In this document: in pieces, positions 6,946 through 14,109 of the stretch
Numbering within the stretch: the stretch's first letter is position 1
How the letters are laid out: every line of letters begins with the position of its first letter
Assembly: GCA_002371295.1 (NCBI GenBank)
Contig: DFGZ01000184.1
Span: 1-14,444, forward strand
Direction of reading: 5' to 3'
Origin: Oribacterium sp. UBA3737
Lineage (GTDB): Bacteria; Bacillota_A; Clostridia; Lachnospirales; Lachnospiraceae
DNA: 14,444 bases
Notes under the pieces: model-generated
Database searches by the model: none
The model's input: only the letters and a program-made list of their open reading frames with translations
What the model was told of the DNA's origin: nothing
Translations under genes and position numbers: made by a program

Positions 6946-8215
6946 AAAGCTGAGGAAGCTTCTTCAGGAGAACAGAGAGGAATATCTAAAGCCCCTTATG
7001 GAGCTTATAGCCATCGACACCCAGGACCTGGGTCACGGAATAGCCGGAGGGAGAGAAAAGGAGGGGCAGGAGTATTTTGCCCGGCTACTTCAGGATTTCG
7101 GTGCAGATGAGATAATCCGGGATCCCATGACGGAAGAGGCGATTCAAAAGTGCCTTAAGGAGTATCAGGAAGGAAATCCCGGTCACAATTATGAGGACAG
7201 GTACAATGTCTACGCCACCTTCAGGGGGGCAGACCCGGAAAAGACCCTTATGTTCAACGGGCACATGGACACCATGCCCCCGGGGGAGCTTTCAAAATGG
7301 AACACTCCGCCCCATGAACCCACAATTATTGACGGCAGGCTCTACGGACTCGGCTCCACAGACATGAAGTCAGGGCTCCTTGGTGGAGCCATGGCGGTGA
7401 AGCTTCTTAAGCAGGCCGGAATCGGGCTTCCCTGCAATGTAAAGATCACTTCAGTATGTGATGAAGAGGGAGGCGGAAACGGCTCCATGCAGGCCATAAT
7501 GAGCGGCCAGAGAGCGGACGCCGTTGTTGTATGCGAATGCTCAAACCGTGAGCTTATAGCGGCCCATATGGGCTTTGTGTTCTTCAAGGTGGAGGTGGAA
7601 GGAAAATCCAACCATTCCGGAGAAAAGTGGGCAGGAGTATCCGCCATAGAAAAAACACTGAAGATCATCAGGGCTCTGGAGGAGCTGGAGCATGAGTGGC
7701 TCTTACGGTATAAGCATCCCCTGCTTCCGGCACCAAATCTTAACATTGGCACCATACACGGAGGAACAGCGGGGTCTACTGTAGCGGGAGATTGTTATTT
7801 TGAGACCTGCATACATTATCTTCCGGGCATCATGAGCTATCATAAGATATATGATGCTTTTACGGAGACTGTGGAGGCAGTGGCGAAATCTGACCCATGG
7901 CTACGGGATCATATGCCGAAGATAACCATGTATCAGGCCGGCGGAGCATTTCTGCAGGAGACTTCGGATCCCTTCGTTTCGGCTTTTCAGGAGGCTTACT
8001 CACTTGTTGAAGGACACGAGGCAAAGATCGTGGGCTCTCCGGGTGGCTGTGATTCCAGACTCTGGAAGAACATAGCAGGGGCAAAGGTCCTGCAGTACGG
8101 CCCCGGAAAGCTTGCTGAGTGCCATGCTGTAAATGAATATGTGCCGGTGGAGGATTATTTCCAGGCGATACTGGTATATGCGAATCTGATATTGACCTAT
8201 GGTAAAGGAGAATAA
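6932..8215 (+). CDS. M20 family metallo-amidohydrolase/deacylase (ArgE/DapE-like), copy 1
   Basis: A 427-residue zinc-dependent hydrolase of the M20 family, whose members cleave amide bonds of N-acyl amino acids, small peptides or related compounds. The start is ATG 6932 inside the hydrolase's final codons (14-nt overlap, translational coupling likely), with AGGGG upstream. The metal site is complete: HMDT with His111/Asp113, GSTDMKSG with bridging Asp144, CDEEG with Glu178 (base) and Glu179, Glu202 in CECSNRE, and CHAVNEY with His398. KSNHSG (225-230) supplies the lid-domain His228. YGPGKLAECHA is the usual C-terminal motif. The substrate is not deducible. Its position inside a nucleoside operon, rather than with arginine or lysine genes, argues against true ArgE or DapE function. 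Confidence 0.9.
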   Translation: METSEKLRKLLQENREEYLKPLMELIAIDTQDLGHGIAGGREKEGQEYFARLLQDFGADEIIRDPMTEEAIQKCLKEYQEGNPGHNYEDRYNVYATFRGADPEKTLMFNGHMDTMPPGELSKWNTPPHEPTIIDGRLYGLGSTDMKSGLLGGAMAVKLLKQAGIGLPCNVKITSVCDEEGGGNGSMQAIMSGQRADAVVVCECSNRELIAAHMGFVFFKVEVEGKSNHSGEKWAGVSAIEKTLKIIRALEELEHEWLLRYKHPLLPAPNLNIGTIHGGTAGSTVAGDCYFETCIHYLPGIMSYHKIYDAFTETVEAVAKSDPWLRDHMPKITMYQAGGAFLQETSDPFVSAFQEAYSLVEGHEAKIVGSPGGCDSRLWKNIAGAKVLQYGPGKLAECHAVNEYVPVEDYFQAILVYANLILTYGKGE

Positions 8216-8219
8216 AATT

Positions 8220-8966
8220 ATGGCGAAGAAAGTAATGCTGGCAGGTGAATCATGGATGAGTTTCACTACACATGTGAAGGGATTCGATACATTTCATACA
8301 TCAGTATATGAGACCGGAAAGGAGTGGCTGGAAAAGGCCATAAAGGCCGCCGGATACGAGTTCGTGTTCATTCCGAACCACGAGGCCATGGACGGTTTTC
8401 CATTTACTCTTTCGGAGCTCAAGGAGTATTCCTGTATCATTCTGTCGGATATCGGCGCCAATACACTGCTTTTGCCGACGGAGACCTTTAACAGGAGCGT
8501 GAAGAAGCCTAACCGCTGTAATTTACTGAGGGATTATGTTCTGGATGGCGGAGCTCTTCTGATGGTAGGCGGCTACATGACCTTTTCGGGAATAGACGGA
8601 AAGGGAAAGTGGCATGATACCGCTGTTCAGGAGGTTCTTCCTGTAGAAGTAAGTACCTTGGATGACAGAATGGAGCATTGTGAAGGAGTGACCCCGGAGA
8701 TACTTATAAAGGATCACCCTGTGTTTAAGGGTGTCTCCGATAAATGGCCACAGGTTCTCGGCTACAATAAGACAGTGGCAAAGCCGGAAGCTGAGGTCCT
8801 TGCAACCGTCTGCGGCGATCCGTTTATAGCCTTCGGAAAGTACGGAAAGGGAAAATCCGGTGTGTTCACCACAGACTGTGCACCTCACTGGGCACCGCCT
8901 GAGTTCTGTAACTGGGAGTCTTACAATCAGTTGTTTGCAAACATAATAGCTTATCTTGAAGCATAA
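8220..8966 (+). CDS. GATase1-like protein (PF07090-type), function unknown
   Basis: 248 residues, start ATG 8220 with AAAGGAG ending 9 nt before it; 4 nt separate it from the M20 stop. It resembles the 'putative glutamine amidotransferase' PF07090 family: a flavodoxin-like class-I amidotransferase fold with KKVMLAGESWMSFTTHVKG at the N-terminus, CIILSDIGANTLLLP (72-86), DGGALLMVGGYMTFSG (109-124) and the C-terminal TTDCAPHWAPPEFCNW (217-232). The position where amidotransferases have the nucleophilic Cys (GxCxG) reads GGYMTF, so a classical glutaminase triad is not expected; Cys220 and His223 are conserved-looking alternatives. It lies between two M20 amidohydrolases, which suggests a role in the same catabolic route. 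No signal peptide, so cytoplasmic. Confidence 0.78.
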   Translation: MAKKVMLAGESWMSFTTHVKGFDTFHTSVYETGKEWLEKAIKAAGYEFVFIPNHEAMDGFPFTLSELKEYSCIILSDIGANTLLLPTETFNRSVKKPNRCNLLRDYVLDGGALLMVGGYMTFSGIDGKGKWHDTAVQEVLPVEVSTLDDRMEHCEGVTPEILIKDHPVFKGVSDKWPQVLGYNKTVAKPEAEVLATVCGDPFIAFGKYGKGKSGVFTTDCAPHWAPPEFCNWESYNQLFANIIAYLEA

Positions 8967-8979
8967 GGATGAAATTCTG

Positions 8980-10125
8980 ATGAATAAATGGGATGAAGCT
9001 GATAAGCTTCTTACAGATCTTTTAAACATAAAAAGTGTAAATGGAAGAGATGATGAGGGGCAGGTGGCACTGTTCCTCAAATCTTATTTTGATAGCTTCG
9101 GTATTTCTTCGGAAATTCAGAGGATAGATGAAAAGCACAGTAATTTTGTGGCTCACATTTCCGGAAAGGATCATTCGAGACATATCCTTATGAACGGGCA
9201 TATGGATACGGTGCCCTACGGAGACATTGAAAAGTGGAATACGGATCCCGGAGCAGCAGTCATGGACAGTGAGGGCCGGGTTTTTGCAAGAGGGGCCAGC
9301 GATATGAAGAGCGGTCTCGCTATGCTCAGCTACGCCATAACCCATGTTGCGGAAAAGGGAACTCCTGCCTTTGACATCACCTTTGCAGCCACCTGTGATG
9401 AGGAAAAGGGGGGACTTGGTGCCAATGTCTTTTCCGGAAGTGAATTGCTTCCGAATGTAACCGAGATTCTTATAGGAGAGCCGACATATCTAAATCTGGG
9501 AATTGCCCAGAAGGGCTGTTTATGGCTTGAGTTATCCTTTGAAGGAATTACAGGACACGGAGCATATCCTGAAAAGGGATTAAATGCCATTGAGGAAGGC
9601 ATGCGGGTGGCAGAGTTCCTGAAGGAGGCCGTTCAGAAGGAGGCTAACTCTGTGCTTGGCCACGCTACCGCTCAGGTAACAAAAATAGAAGGGGGAGTAG
9701 CCCCCAATATGACACCTGACAGATGTGTGCTCCTTATGGATATAAGGATGGTTCCGGGGCAGACGAAGGAAATGGTTTTGAACTGTCTTGATGAAATCCT
9801 TAAGGATAAGAAAAAAACCGATCCGAGACTTATATGTCATGCTGAGGTGAAAAATGAGAGAGTTTCGGTGGAGATCGGAAGGGATGCGAAACTTACCGAA
9901 GACCTGAAACATATACTGGAAAGACATGGGGAAAAGCCTCGGTATACGGGAATCAGCTATTTCACAGATGGTTCTGCCATTTTGAAGGCACTGCCGGATG
10001 CGGGGGTTCTGCTCTTTGGGCCCGGGGACCCTGAGCTTTGCCATAAGGCCAATGAATACGTGGAGCTTGAGAAGTATCATAAAGCCATCGAGGTAGTGAT
10101 GGAATTTTTGAAATTTGAAGGATGA
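8980..10125 (+). CDS. M20 family metallo-amidohydrolase/deacylase (ArgE/DapE-like), copy 2
   Basis: A 381-residue M20 enzyme, diverged from and shorter than the one at 6932, so not a recent duplicate. ATG 8980 is chosen (AAGGATG about 11 nt upstream); an in-frame TTG at 8956 would overlap the previous gene and lacks a ribosome site. The active site is complete: NGHMDTVP with His74/Asp76, ARGASDMKSG with Asp108, TCDEEKGG with Glu141/Glu142, IGEPTY with Glu167, GITGHGAYPEKG with lid His193, and GPGDPELCHKANEY with His355. The dimerisation/lid domain lies at about 178-290. It is 13 nt downstream of the PF07090-type gene and followed by the second conserved hairpin leader. Substrate unknown; an amide-bearing nucleoside, base or peptide product is inferred from context only. 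Confidence 0.9.
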   Translation: MNKWDEADKLLTDLLNIKSVNGRDDEGQVALFLKSYFDSFGISSEIQRIDEKHSNFVAHISGKDHSRHILMNGHMDTVPYGDIEKWNTDPGAAVMDSEGRVFARGASDMKSGLAMLSYAITHVAEKGTPAFDITFAATCDEEKGGLGANVFSGSELLPNVTEILIGEPTYLNLGIAQKGCLWLELSFEGITGHGAYPEKGLNAIEEGMRVAEFLKEAVQKEANSVLGHATAQVTKIEGGVAPNMTPDRCVLLMDIRMVPGQTKEMVLNCLDEILKDKKKTDPRLICHAEVKNERVSVEIGRDAKLTEDLKHILERHGEKPRYTGISYFTDGSAILKALPDAGVLLFGPGDPELCHKANEYVELEKYHKAIEVVMEFLKFEG

Positions 10126-10127
10126 TA

Positions 10128-10184
10128 GCGGGCCAAATGCAAATCCGAGAAAACTCGATTTGCACTTGACCCTTGGAGATAATA
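10128..10184 (+). promoter_or_regulatory. Conserved hairpin leader element, copy 2 (upstream of ribokinase)
   Basis: Arms 10130-10149 and 10154-10172 close on an AAAA loop with 17 pairs, two mismatches (10133/10169, 10137/10165) and one bulged C (10145). The bulge and the A-C mismatch at 10137/10165 fall at the same places as in copy 1. Relative to copy 1, T5949-A5979 becomes A10136-T10166 and A5952-T5976 becomes G10139-C10163, so pairing is kept by double changes. GGAG (10175-10178) follows just outside the stem, 6 nt before ATG 10185. No T-run follows. Confidence 0.72.
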
Positions 10185-11090
10185 ATGGAAACTAAAGTAT
10201 TGAATTTTGGGTCTCTTAATCTCGATTATGTATATTCAGTGGATCATTTCGTACAGGAGGGAGAGAGTCTTTCTTCTCTTGAAAGGAATACCTTCTGCGG
10301 AGGCAAGGGACTTAACCAGTCTGTGGCTCTTGCAAAGGCTGGATGCAATGTATTTCATGCGGGAGCTGTGGGAAAATCCGACAGCGGCATACTTCTCGAT
10401 ATGCTGGACAGTACAGGAGTGAACAGGGATTTTATCAGATTTAAAGACGGTCCCACAGGACACGCCATCATACAGAAGAATAAAGCGGGAAACAACTGCA
10501 TACTTCTTTTCGGTGGTGCAAATCAGGAAATCCTTAGATCGGATATCGATGAGACATTTAAGGCTTTCGGAAAGGGAGATTATCTGATTCTTCAGAATGA
10601 GATAAATGAGCTTTCCTATATCATTGAAAAAGGACGCGATGCGGGAATGGAGATCGTGTTGAATCCTTCTCCCATGAACGAAAAGATAGAGACATTGCCC
10701 CTTGATATGGTGGATTACTTTATGCTGAATGAAGTGGAGGCAGCAGCCATTACCGGAGTGGAGGCAAAGGATTCCGATGGGCTTATTTCGGGCTTGAGAG
10801 AGATATTCCCGAAGGCGCATGTTGTGCTGACGCTCGGTGAAAGAGGCTCGGTATATGCATTTGAGGATACGGTCATAAAGCAGGGTATATTTAAGGTGCC
10901 CGTAGTTGATACAACCGCAGCAGGAGATACCTTCACAGGATTCTTCATAGGCTCACTGATCCGGGGAGAAGAACCCGAAAAGGCACTGGAAACAGCTGCC
11001 AAAGCATCGGCCATAGCGGTTTCAAGACCCGGAGCCGCGCCGTCTATTCCGGAGCTTTCGGAAGTGACTGACAGAGCTAAGACAACTTAA
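10185..11090 (+). CDS. rbsK: Ribokinase (PfkB family)
   Basis: This 301-residue cytoplasmic kinase phosphorylates ribose with ATP to ribose-5-phosphate. The start is ATG 10185, 6 nt after TTGGAG. PfkB landmarks: FGSLNLDYVYSVD (8-20) with the substrate Asp14, FCGGKGLNQSVALAKAG (37-53), which is signature 1 with Leu in place of the usual Ala in GGKGANQ, ILQNEI (135-140), LNPSP (159-163), MLNEVEAAAITG (180-191), TLGERGS (216-222), and VDTTAAGDTFTGFF (241-254) with catalytic base Asp248. RPGAAPSIP (281-289) is the ribokinase C-terminal cap motif. Length agrees with known ribokinases. As last gene of the cluster it removes the ribose freed by the nucleoside hydrolase. Another PfkB sugar or nucleoside kinase is possible but the ribokinase motifs fit best. 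Confidence 0.88.
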   Translation: METKVLNFGSLNLDYVYSVDHFVQEGESLSSLERNTFCGGKGLNQSVALAKAGCNVFHAGAVGKSDSGILLDMLDSTGVNRDFIRFKDGPTGHAIIQKNKAGNNCILLFGGANQEILRSDIDETFKAFGKGDYLILQNEINELSYIIEKGRDAGMEIVLNPSPMNEKIETLPLDMVDYFMLNEVEAAAITGVEAKDSDGLISGLREIFPKAHVVLTLGERGSVYAFEDTVIKQGIFKVPVVDTTAAGDTFTGFFIGSLIRGEEPEKALETAAKASAIAVSRPGAAPSIPELSEVTDRAKTT

Positions 11091-11098
11091 AGAGATGT

Positions 11099-11171
11099 GG
11101 CGAGTGCTTCACAGATCTTAAGCTAATCGTGATAGAAGAACGGTAGATGAAATGGCGGGTGCTTCATGGAT
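11099..11171 (+). repeat. 18-nt imperfect direct repeat after ribokinase
   Basis: GGCGAGTGCTTCACAGAT (11099-11116) and GGCGGGTGCTTCATGGAT (11154-11171) match at 15 of 18 positions, 55 nt apart. The second copy forms the apical part of the operon terminator. The stretch 11150-11176 also matches 5936-5962 of the hairpin leader at 20 of 27 positions without gaps (AAATGG, GGGT and ATTCGAG in the same spacing), suggesting a degenerate third relative. Confidence 0.5.
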
Positions 11172-11188
11172 TCGAGGTTCTTTTTTTT
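11136..11188 (+). terminator. Terminator of the nucleoside operon
   Basis: AAGAAC (11136-11141) pairs with GTTCTT (11177-11182), ATGAA (11147-11151) pairs with TTCAT (11163-11167), with an internal loop between the two stems, and a run of eight T follows at 11181-11188. It lies 46-98 nt after the ribokinase stop and separates the operon from the lipoprotein gene. Confidence 0.7.
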
Positions 11189-11216
11189 GTGTTTTCAGTT
11201 TTGATTCAGCCTAAGC

Positions 11217-11225
11217 TGCTATAGT
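11217..11225 (+). promoter_or_regulatory. Candidate extended -10 promoter for the tannase-like lipoprotein
   Basis: TGCTATAGT (11217-11225) is an extended -10 (TGn plus TATAGT). No good -35 is found at the right spacing; TTGATT at 11201-11206 is only 13 nt away. A start near 11232 would give a leader of about 160 nt containing the structures at 11249-11365. Confidence 0.45.
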
Positions 11226-11248
11226 GACTGGCAACAGAAAAGCGGCGG

Positions 11249-11365
11249 ATGGTGGTTCGCCATAAAAAATACCCCATAGTTATATGATGCAGCAGCACCT
11301 TGCACACGAACGTGTGCGGTGGCGCTATCGGTGAGTGGCAAATACTTTTGACACTCACGTCATAT
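11249..11365 (+). promoter_or_regulatory. Structured 5' leader with several hairpins
   Basis: Three local hairpins and a possible closing stem lie in the gap before ATG 11393. (a) ATGGTG-GTT-CGCCAT, 11249-11263. (b) GCACACG-AA-CGTGTGC, 11302-11317, flanked by CACC/GGTG. (c) GTGAGTG (11331-11337) with CACTCAC (11352-11358), inside which CAAA/TTTG closes a TACT loop. ATATGA (11282-11287) with TCATAT (11360-11365) can enclose b and c as a three-way junction. There is no T-run, and the ribosome site GAGGAGG (11381-11387 region) lies outside. Known riboswitch classes were not matched. Confidence 0.5.
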
Positions 11366-11392
11366 GCATGAAATGTATGGCGAGGAGGAATC

Positions 11393-13291
11393 ATGATTAA
11401 AAGAAGACAAATATTGGCACTTATAGCCGGAATGACTGTCTCACTTACAGCCTGCGGAGGTACATCAGTACCTGAAATCCTTGAGAGCGCCAAAGAGGTG
11501 GTCACAGTGGATGCGGCAGAGAATTCTGCTTCGACAGAAAATGAGGAATCATCAGGCAATCAGACATCATCAGGAAGTAAAACTTCAGAGACAGCGGTCA
11601 CAAAGCTCTCAAAAATCGACAACACAAAGTGGCTGTATAATGAAGAGGACGATGTTTACTATCAGCTGGGAATACAGTACTGTGAGAATCCGGCAGATAC
11701 AGCTTACGAGGAACTCGCTGTCATAGTACCTGCGGCATTTATGGAGGCTACCGACAACGGTGACGGAACCTTTACCTGTTCCATCAATAAAACCGGGGTT
11801 GTGAATGGTTATACTGCTGAAACAGCTCCTGTGGTATTCCCTGTGGATACTCCGGGCTACGCAGCACAGTCCCCTATGACGGAATACAAGAGTGTTTCTG
11901 ATTATACCGATGCCGGTTTCATATATGTTCATGCCGGATGCCGTGGACGAGACGCAGGTGCTCCTGCCGGAGTTACGGATCTTAAAGCAGCTATCCGGTA
12001 TATAAGATACAATGCCGGCAATATCGCCGGAGATATGGACAGTATCTTTACCTTTGGCATGTCCGGCGGCGGAGCCCAGTCAGCGCTGCTCGGTGTTACG
12101 GGAGATTCGGCTCTTTATGATGATTATCTTGAGGCCATAGGTGCCGTTATGGGAGTCAGCGATGCTGTGCTTGGATCTCAGGGATGGTGCCCCATAACCT
12201 CTCTTGATTCAGCCGACGAAGCCTACGAGTGGATGATGGGTACGACCAGATCAGGACTTACAGATGAGGAGCAGAGCATATCTCAGGGGCTTACAGAAGC
12301 ATACGCTGCCTACATTAACGATCTTAAGCTTACGGATTCAGAGGGTGCTGTCCTCACACTGGAAGCAGGTGAAGATGGAAGATACCAGTCAGGTTCCTAC
12401 TATGACTACATGGTAAGTGTCATTGAAGAGTCTCTCAACAATTTCCTTTCAGATACAACATTTCCATATGATTCTGATGCGGGCAGCCAGGGCCATCAGG
12501 CAGGAATGGGTCCTGATGGCGGATTCGGAGGTCCCGGTGGCGGTAAAGGCGGTCCCGATGGTATGAATCCTCATGGAAAAGGTGCAGGGGAAGCTTCCGG
12601 TAATGCTCAGAATGCAGGCGGAGAGGTTGACTACACAGCTATAGATGACATCTCAAGAACCGAGAGTAATTCAGGAGTTTCCATTTCGGGAACCTATGAA
12701 ACAGTACAGGACTATATTGATGCCTTGAATAAAGATGTAACATGGGTTATTTATGACGAGTCTTCAAATACCGCTGCTATAACAAGTATTTCTGATTTTT
12801 CGGAAGCGGTAAAAACAGCCTCCAAGGGCATTGCAGCCTTTGATCAGCTTGACGGTGGGCAGGGAGAAAACACTCTGTTCGGTTACGGTGACGGAGAGGG
12901 AGCTCACTTTGACTCAGCATTGGCAGAAATCCTCAGTGAGATCGGATCATCCTATGCAGAAGATTTTAAAGAAGACCTTGAGAATCTGGATTCTGAGGGA
13001 CATGATGCGGCCTACAGATTAAATATGTACTCACCTTTGTATTATCTCGTTTCCGGATCCGAAGGCTACGGAACTTCAAATGTCGCGAAGTTCTTCCGTA
13101 TCAATACAGGTCTCTGGCAGAGTGACACTGCAGTCAATACTGAGGCAAATCTTGTATTGGCACTTCAGAATTATGGTTCAGAGGTAGATTACAGCTTTGT
13201 CTGGGGGCAGGAACATACCAAGGCGGAGCGAAGCGGAGATTCAACGGCTAACTTCATCAGCTGGGTAAATGAATGTATGGTAAATAAGTGA
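11393..13291 (+). CDS. Secreted lipoprotein, alpha/beta-hydrolase esterase resembling subtype-B tannases
   Basis: 632 residues; start ATG 11393 with CGAGGAGGAATC upstream. Residues 1-20 are a lipoprotein signal with lipobox LTAC, Cys21 being lipidated; a Ser/Thr/Glu-rich linker follows to about 70. The hydrolase core shows YVHAGCRGRDAGAPAG (178-193), TDLKAAIRYIRYNAGNI (195-211), the nucleophile elbow FGMSGGGAQSALLG (221-234) with Ser224, and QGWCPITSLDSADEAYEWM (263-281). Near the C-terminus WQSDTAVNTEANL (575-587) and WGQEHTKAE (604-612) are the likely places of the acid (Asp578) and His608. This order matches bacterial subtype-B tannases and related feruloyl/aryl esterases. A Gly-rich low-complexity stretch (371-396) lies in the lid region. 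It is probably anchored on the cell surface and acts on plant esters; the substrate is inferred. It has its own promoter and terminator. Confidence 0.8.
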   Translation: MIKRRQILALIAGMTVSLTACGGTSVPEILESAKEVVTVDAAENSASTENEESSGNQTSSGSKTSETAVTKLSKIDNTKWLYNEEDDVYYQLGIQYCENPADTAYEELAVIVPAAFMEATDNGDGTFTCSINKTGVVNGYTAETAPVVFPVDTPGYAAQSPMTEYKSVSDYTDAGFIYVHAGCRGRDAGAPAGVTDLKAAIRYIRYNAGNIAGDMDSIFTFGMSGGGAQSALLGVTGDSALYDDYLEAIGAVMGVSDAVLGSQGWCPITSLDSADEAYEWMMGTTRSGLTDEEQSISQGLTEAYAAYINDLKLTDSEGAVLTLEAGEDGRYQSGSYYDYMVSVIEESLNNFLSDTTFPYDSDAGSQGHQAGMGPDGGFGGPGGGKGGPDGMNPHGKGAGEASGNAQNAGGEVDYTAIDDISRTESNSGVSISGTYETVQDYIDALNKDVTWVIYDESSNTAAITSISDFSEAVKTASKGIAAFDQLDGGQGENTLFGYGDGEGAHFDSALAEILSEIGSSYAEDFKEDLENLDSEGHDAAYRLNMYSPLYYLVSGSEGYGTSNVAKFFRINTGLWQSDTAVNTEANLVLALQNYGSEVDYSFVWGQEHTKAERSGDSTANFISWVNECMVNK

Positions 13292-13317
13292 GTTATAGTT
13301 GGAAAGATCCTGTAGAC

Positions 13318-13376
13318 AATATCTAATTGCGGAAAGTCAATGCATTTAGATATATTTCGGTATTTGCCGTTTTTTT
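13318..13376 (+). terminator. Candidate terminator after the tannase-like gene
   Basis: ATATCTAA (13319-13326) pairs with TTAGATAT (13346-13353), then a small CGG/CCG stem (13358-13360, 13367-13369) directly precedes T7 (13370-13376). The T-run and location fit a terminator 27 nt and more after the stop, though the last stem is short. Confidence 0.5.
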
Positions 13377-13397
13377 GATATTATTAATTTGAATATA

Positions 13398-13426
13398 TTG
13401 ACTGATAATTAACATACCTATACACT
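13398..13426 (+). promoter_or_regulatory. Sigma-A-type promoter of the YcxB-like gene
   Basis: TTGACT (13398-13403), 17-nt spacer, TACACT (13421-13426). Transcription would start near 13433, giving a leader of about 100 nt that includes an apparently unused AAAGGAGG at 13451-13458. Confidence 0.65.
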
Positions 13427-13540
13427 ATTGAACATATTAATAATGCACAAAAAGGAGGCAAATAAGCACATATACTACTGGCCAGCTTCTGTTAGTGGAT
13501 GGCGGCTGGAGCACAATTTGATGCAGCTTTAGGAAACAAA

Positions 13541-14047
13541 ATGCCATTTGAAACAGTTTTTTCATGCACACTTAAAGAGTTACAGAAAGCAAACAGGGCA
13601 AGAATGTTCGTCCTGTTTAAAAGTAACTGGCTCATTTTTCTCAGTGTATTCATAGGAATCCCAGCTATTACTTACGGTCAGGGAATCATGGAGGGAGATA
13701 AGGCGACGATCATATCGGGCCTTACTGTACCTTTCGTGCTAGTGCTGGTGTTTTATATTGCCATCATGATAAGTACAAAGATGGTGTTCGAAAAGAACAG
13801 GACGTCAGACAAACTGGATATCCATTACAGATTCTACGACGATGGATTTCAGATGGAAAGTCCTTTGATAAAGAATAGTGTAAGCTATGACGCACTTAAC
13901 AGAATTTACGAAGACAAAGATTACTTTTTTTTAAAGCTTTCATCCTCAAAGATTCTGGTAGTTCAAAAAACTAACTGCTCACCGGAGCTTATCTCGTTCC
14001 TGAAGGAAAAAGCTGCGCTTATTAACTTCGGAGGAAAGAGAAAGTAG
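13541..14047 (+). CDS. YcxB-like two-TM membrane protein
   Basis: 168 residues from ATG 13541 (AGGA 6 nt upstream, and the predicted start MPFETVFSCTLKELQKANRAR resembles the family N-terminus). An in-frame ATG at 13499 would add 14 residues but has no ribosome site, and a TAG lies just before it. Two membrane segments are visible, about 24-46 and 57-80. The cytoplasmic C-terminal domain reads HYRFYDDGFQMESP (95-108), SYDALNRIYEDKDYFFL (115-131), SSKILVVQK (135-143), the pattern of the YcxB domain, a small PH-like fold of unknown role in Bacillota. It stands alone between its own promoter and a strong terminator. Confidence 0.75.
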   Translation: MPFETVFSCTLKELQKANRARMFVLFKSNWLIFLSVFIGIPAITYGQGIMEGDKATIISGLTVPFVLVLVFYIAIMISTKMVFEKNRTSDKLDIHYRFYDDGFQMESPLIKNSVSYDALNRIYEDKDYFFLKLSSSKILVVQKTNCSPELISFLKEKAALINFGGKRK

Positions 14048-14109
14048 TGGACATATGAGCCCATAACGGGGGCATGGTCTATGGCCACTTTAAGAGGTAA
14101 ATGTTTAAT

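Noticed and set aside
8194..8203. TGACCTATGG before the PF07090-type gene as another copy of the repeated initiation segment
   Set aside because: Only 10 nt are shared with the 5892 repeat, it encodes the end of the M20 protein, and no hairpin lies upstream; likely chance.
6932..10125. The two M20 genes as a recent tandem duplication
   Set aside because: They share only family motifs; length (427 vs 381), insert regions and surrounding sequence differ throughout.
11244..11290. Fluoride (crcB) riboswitch resemblance: GGCG-loop-CGCCATAA
   Set aside because: The first stem and following ATAA look similar, but the loop is 10 nt, the second hairpin is poor, and I could not find the conserved core with a convincing pseudoknot partner for the loop. 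The gene downstream is not a fluoride exporter.
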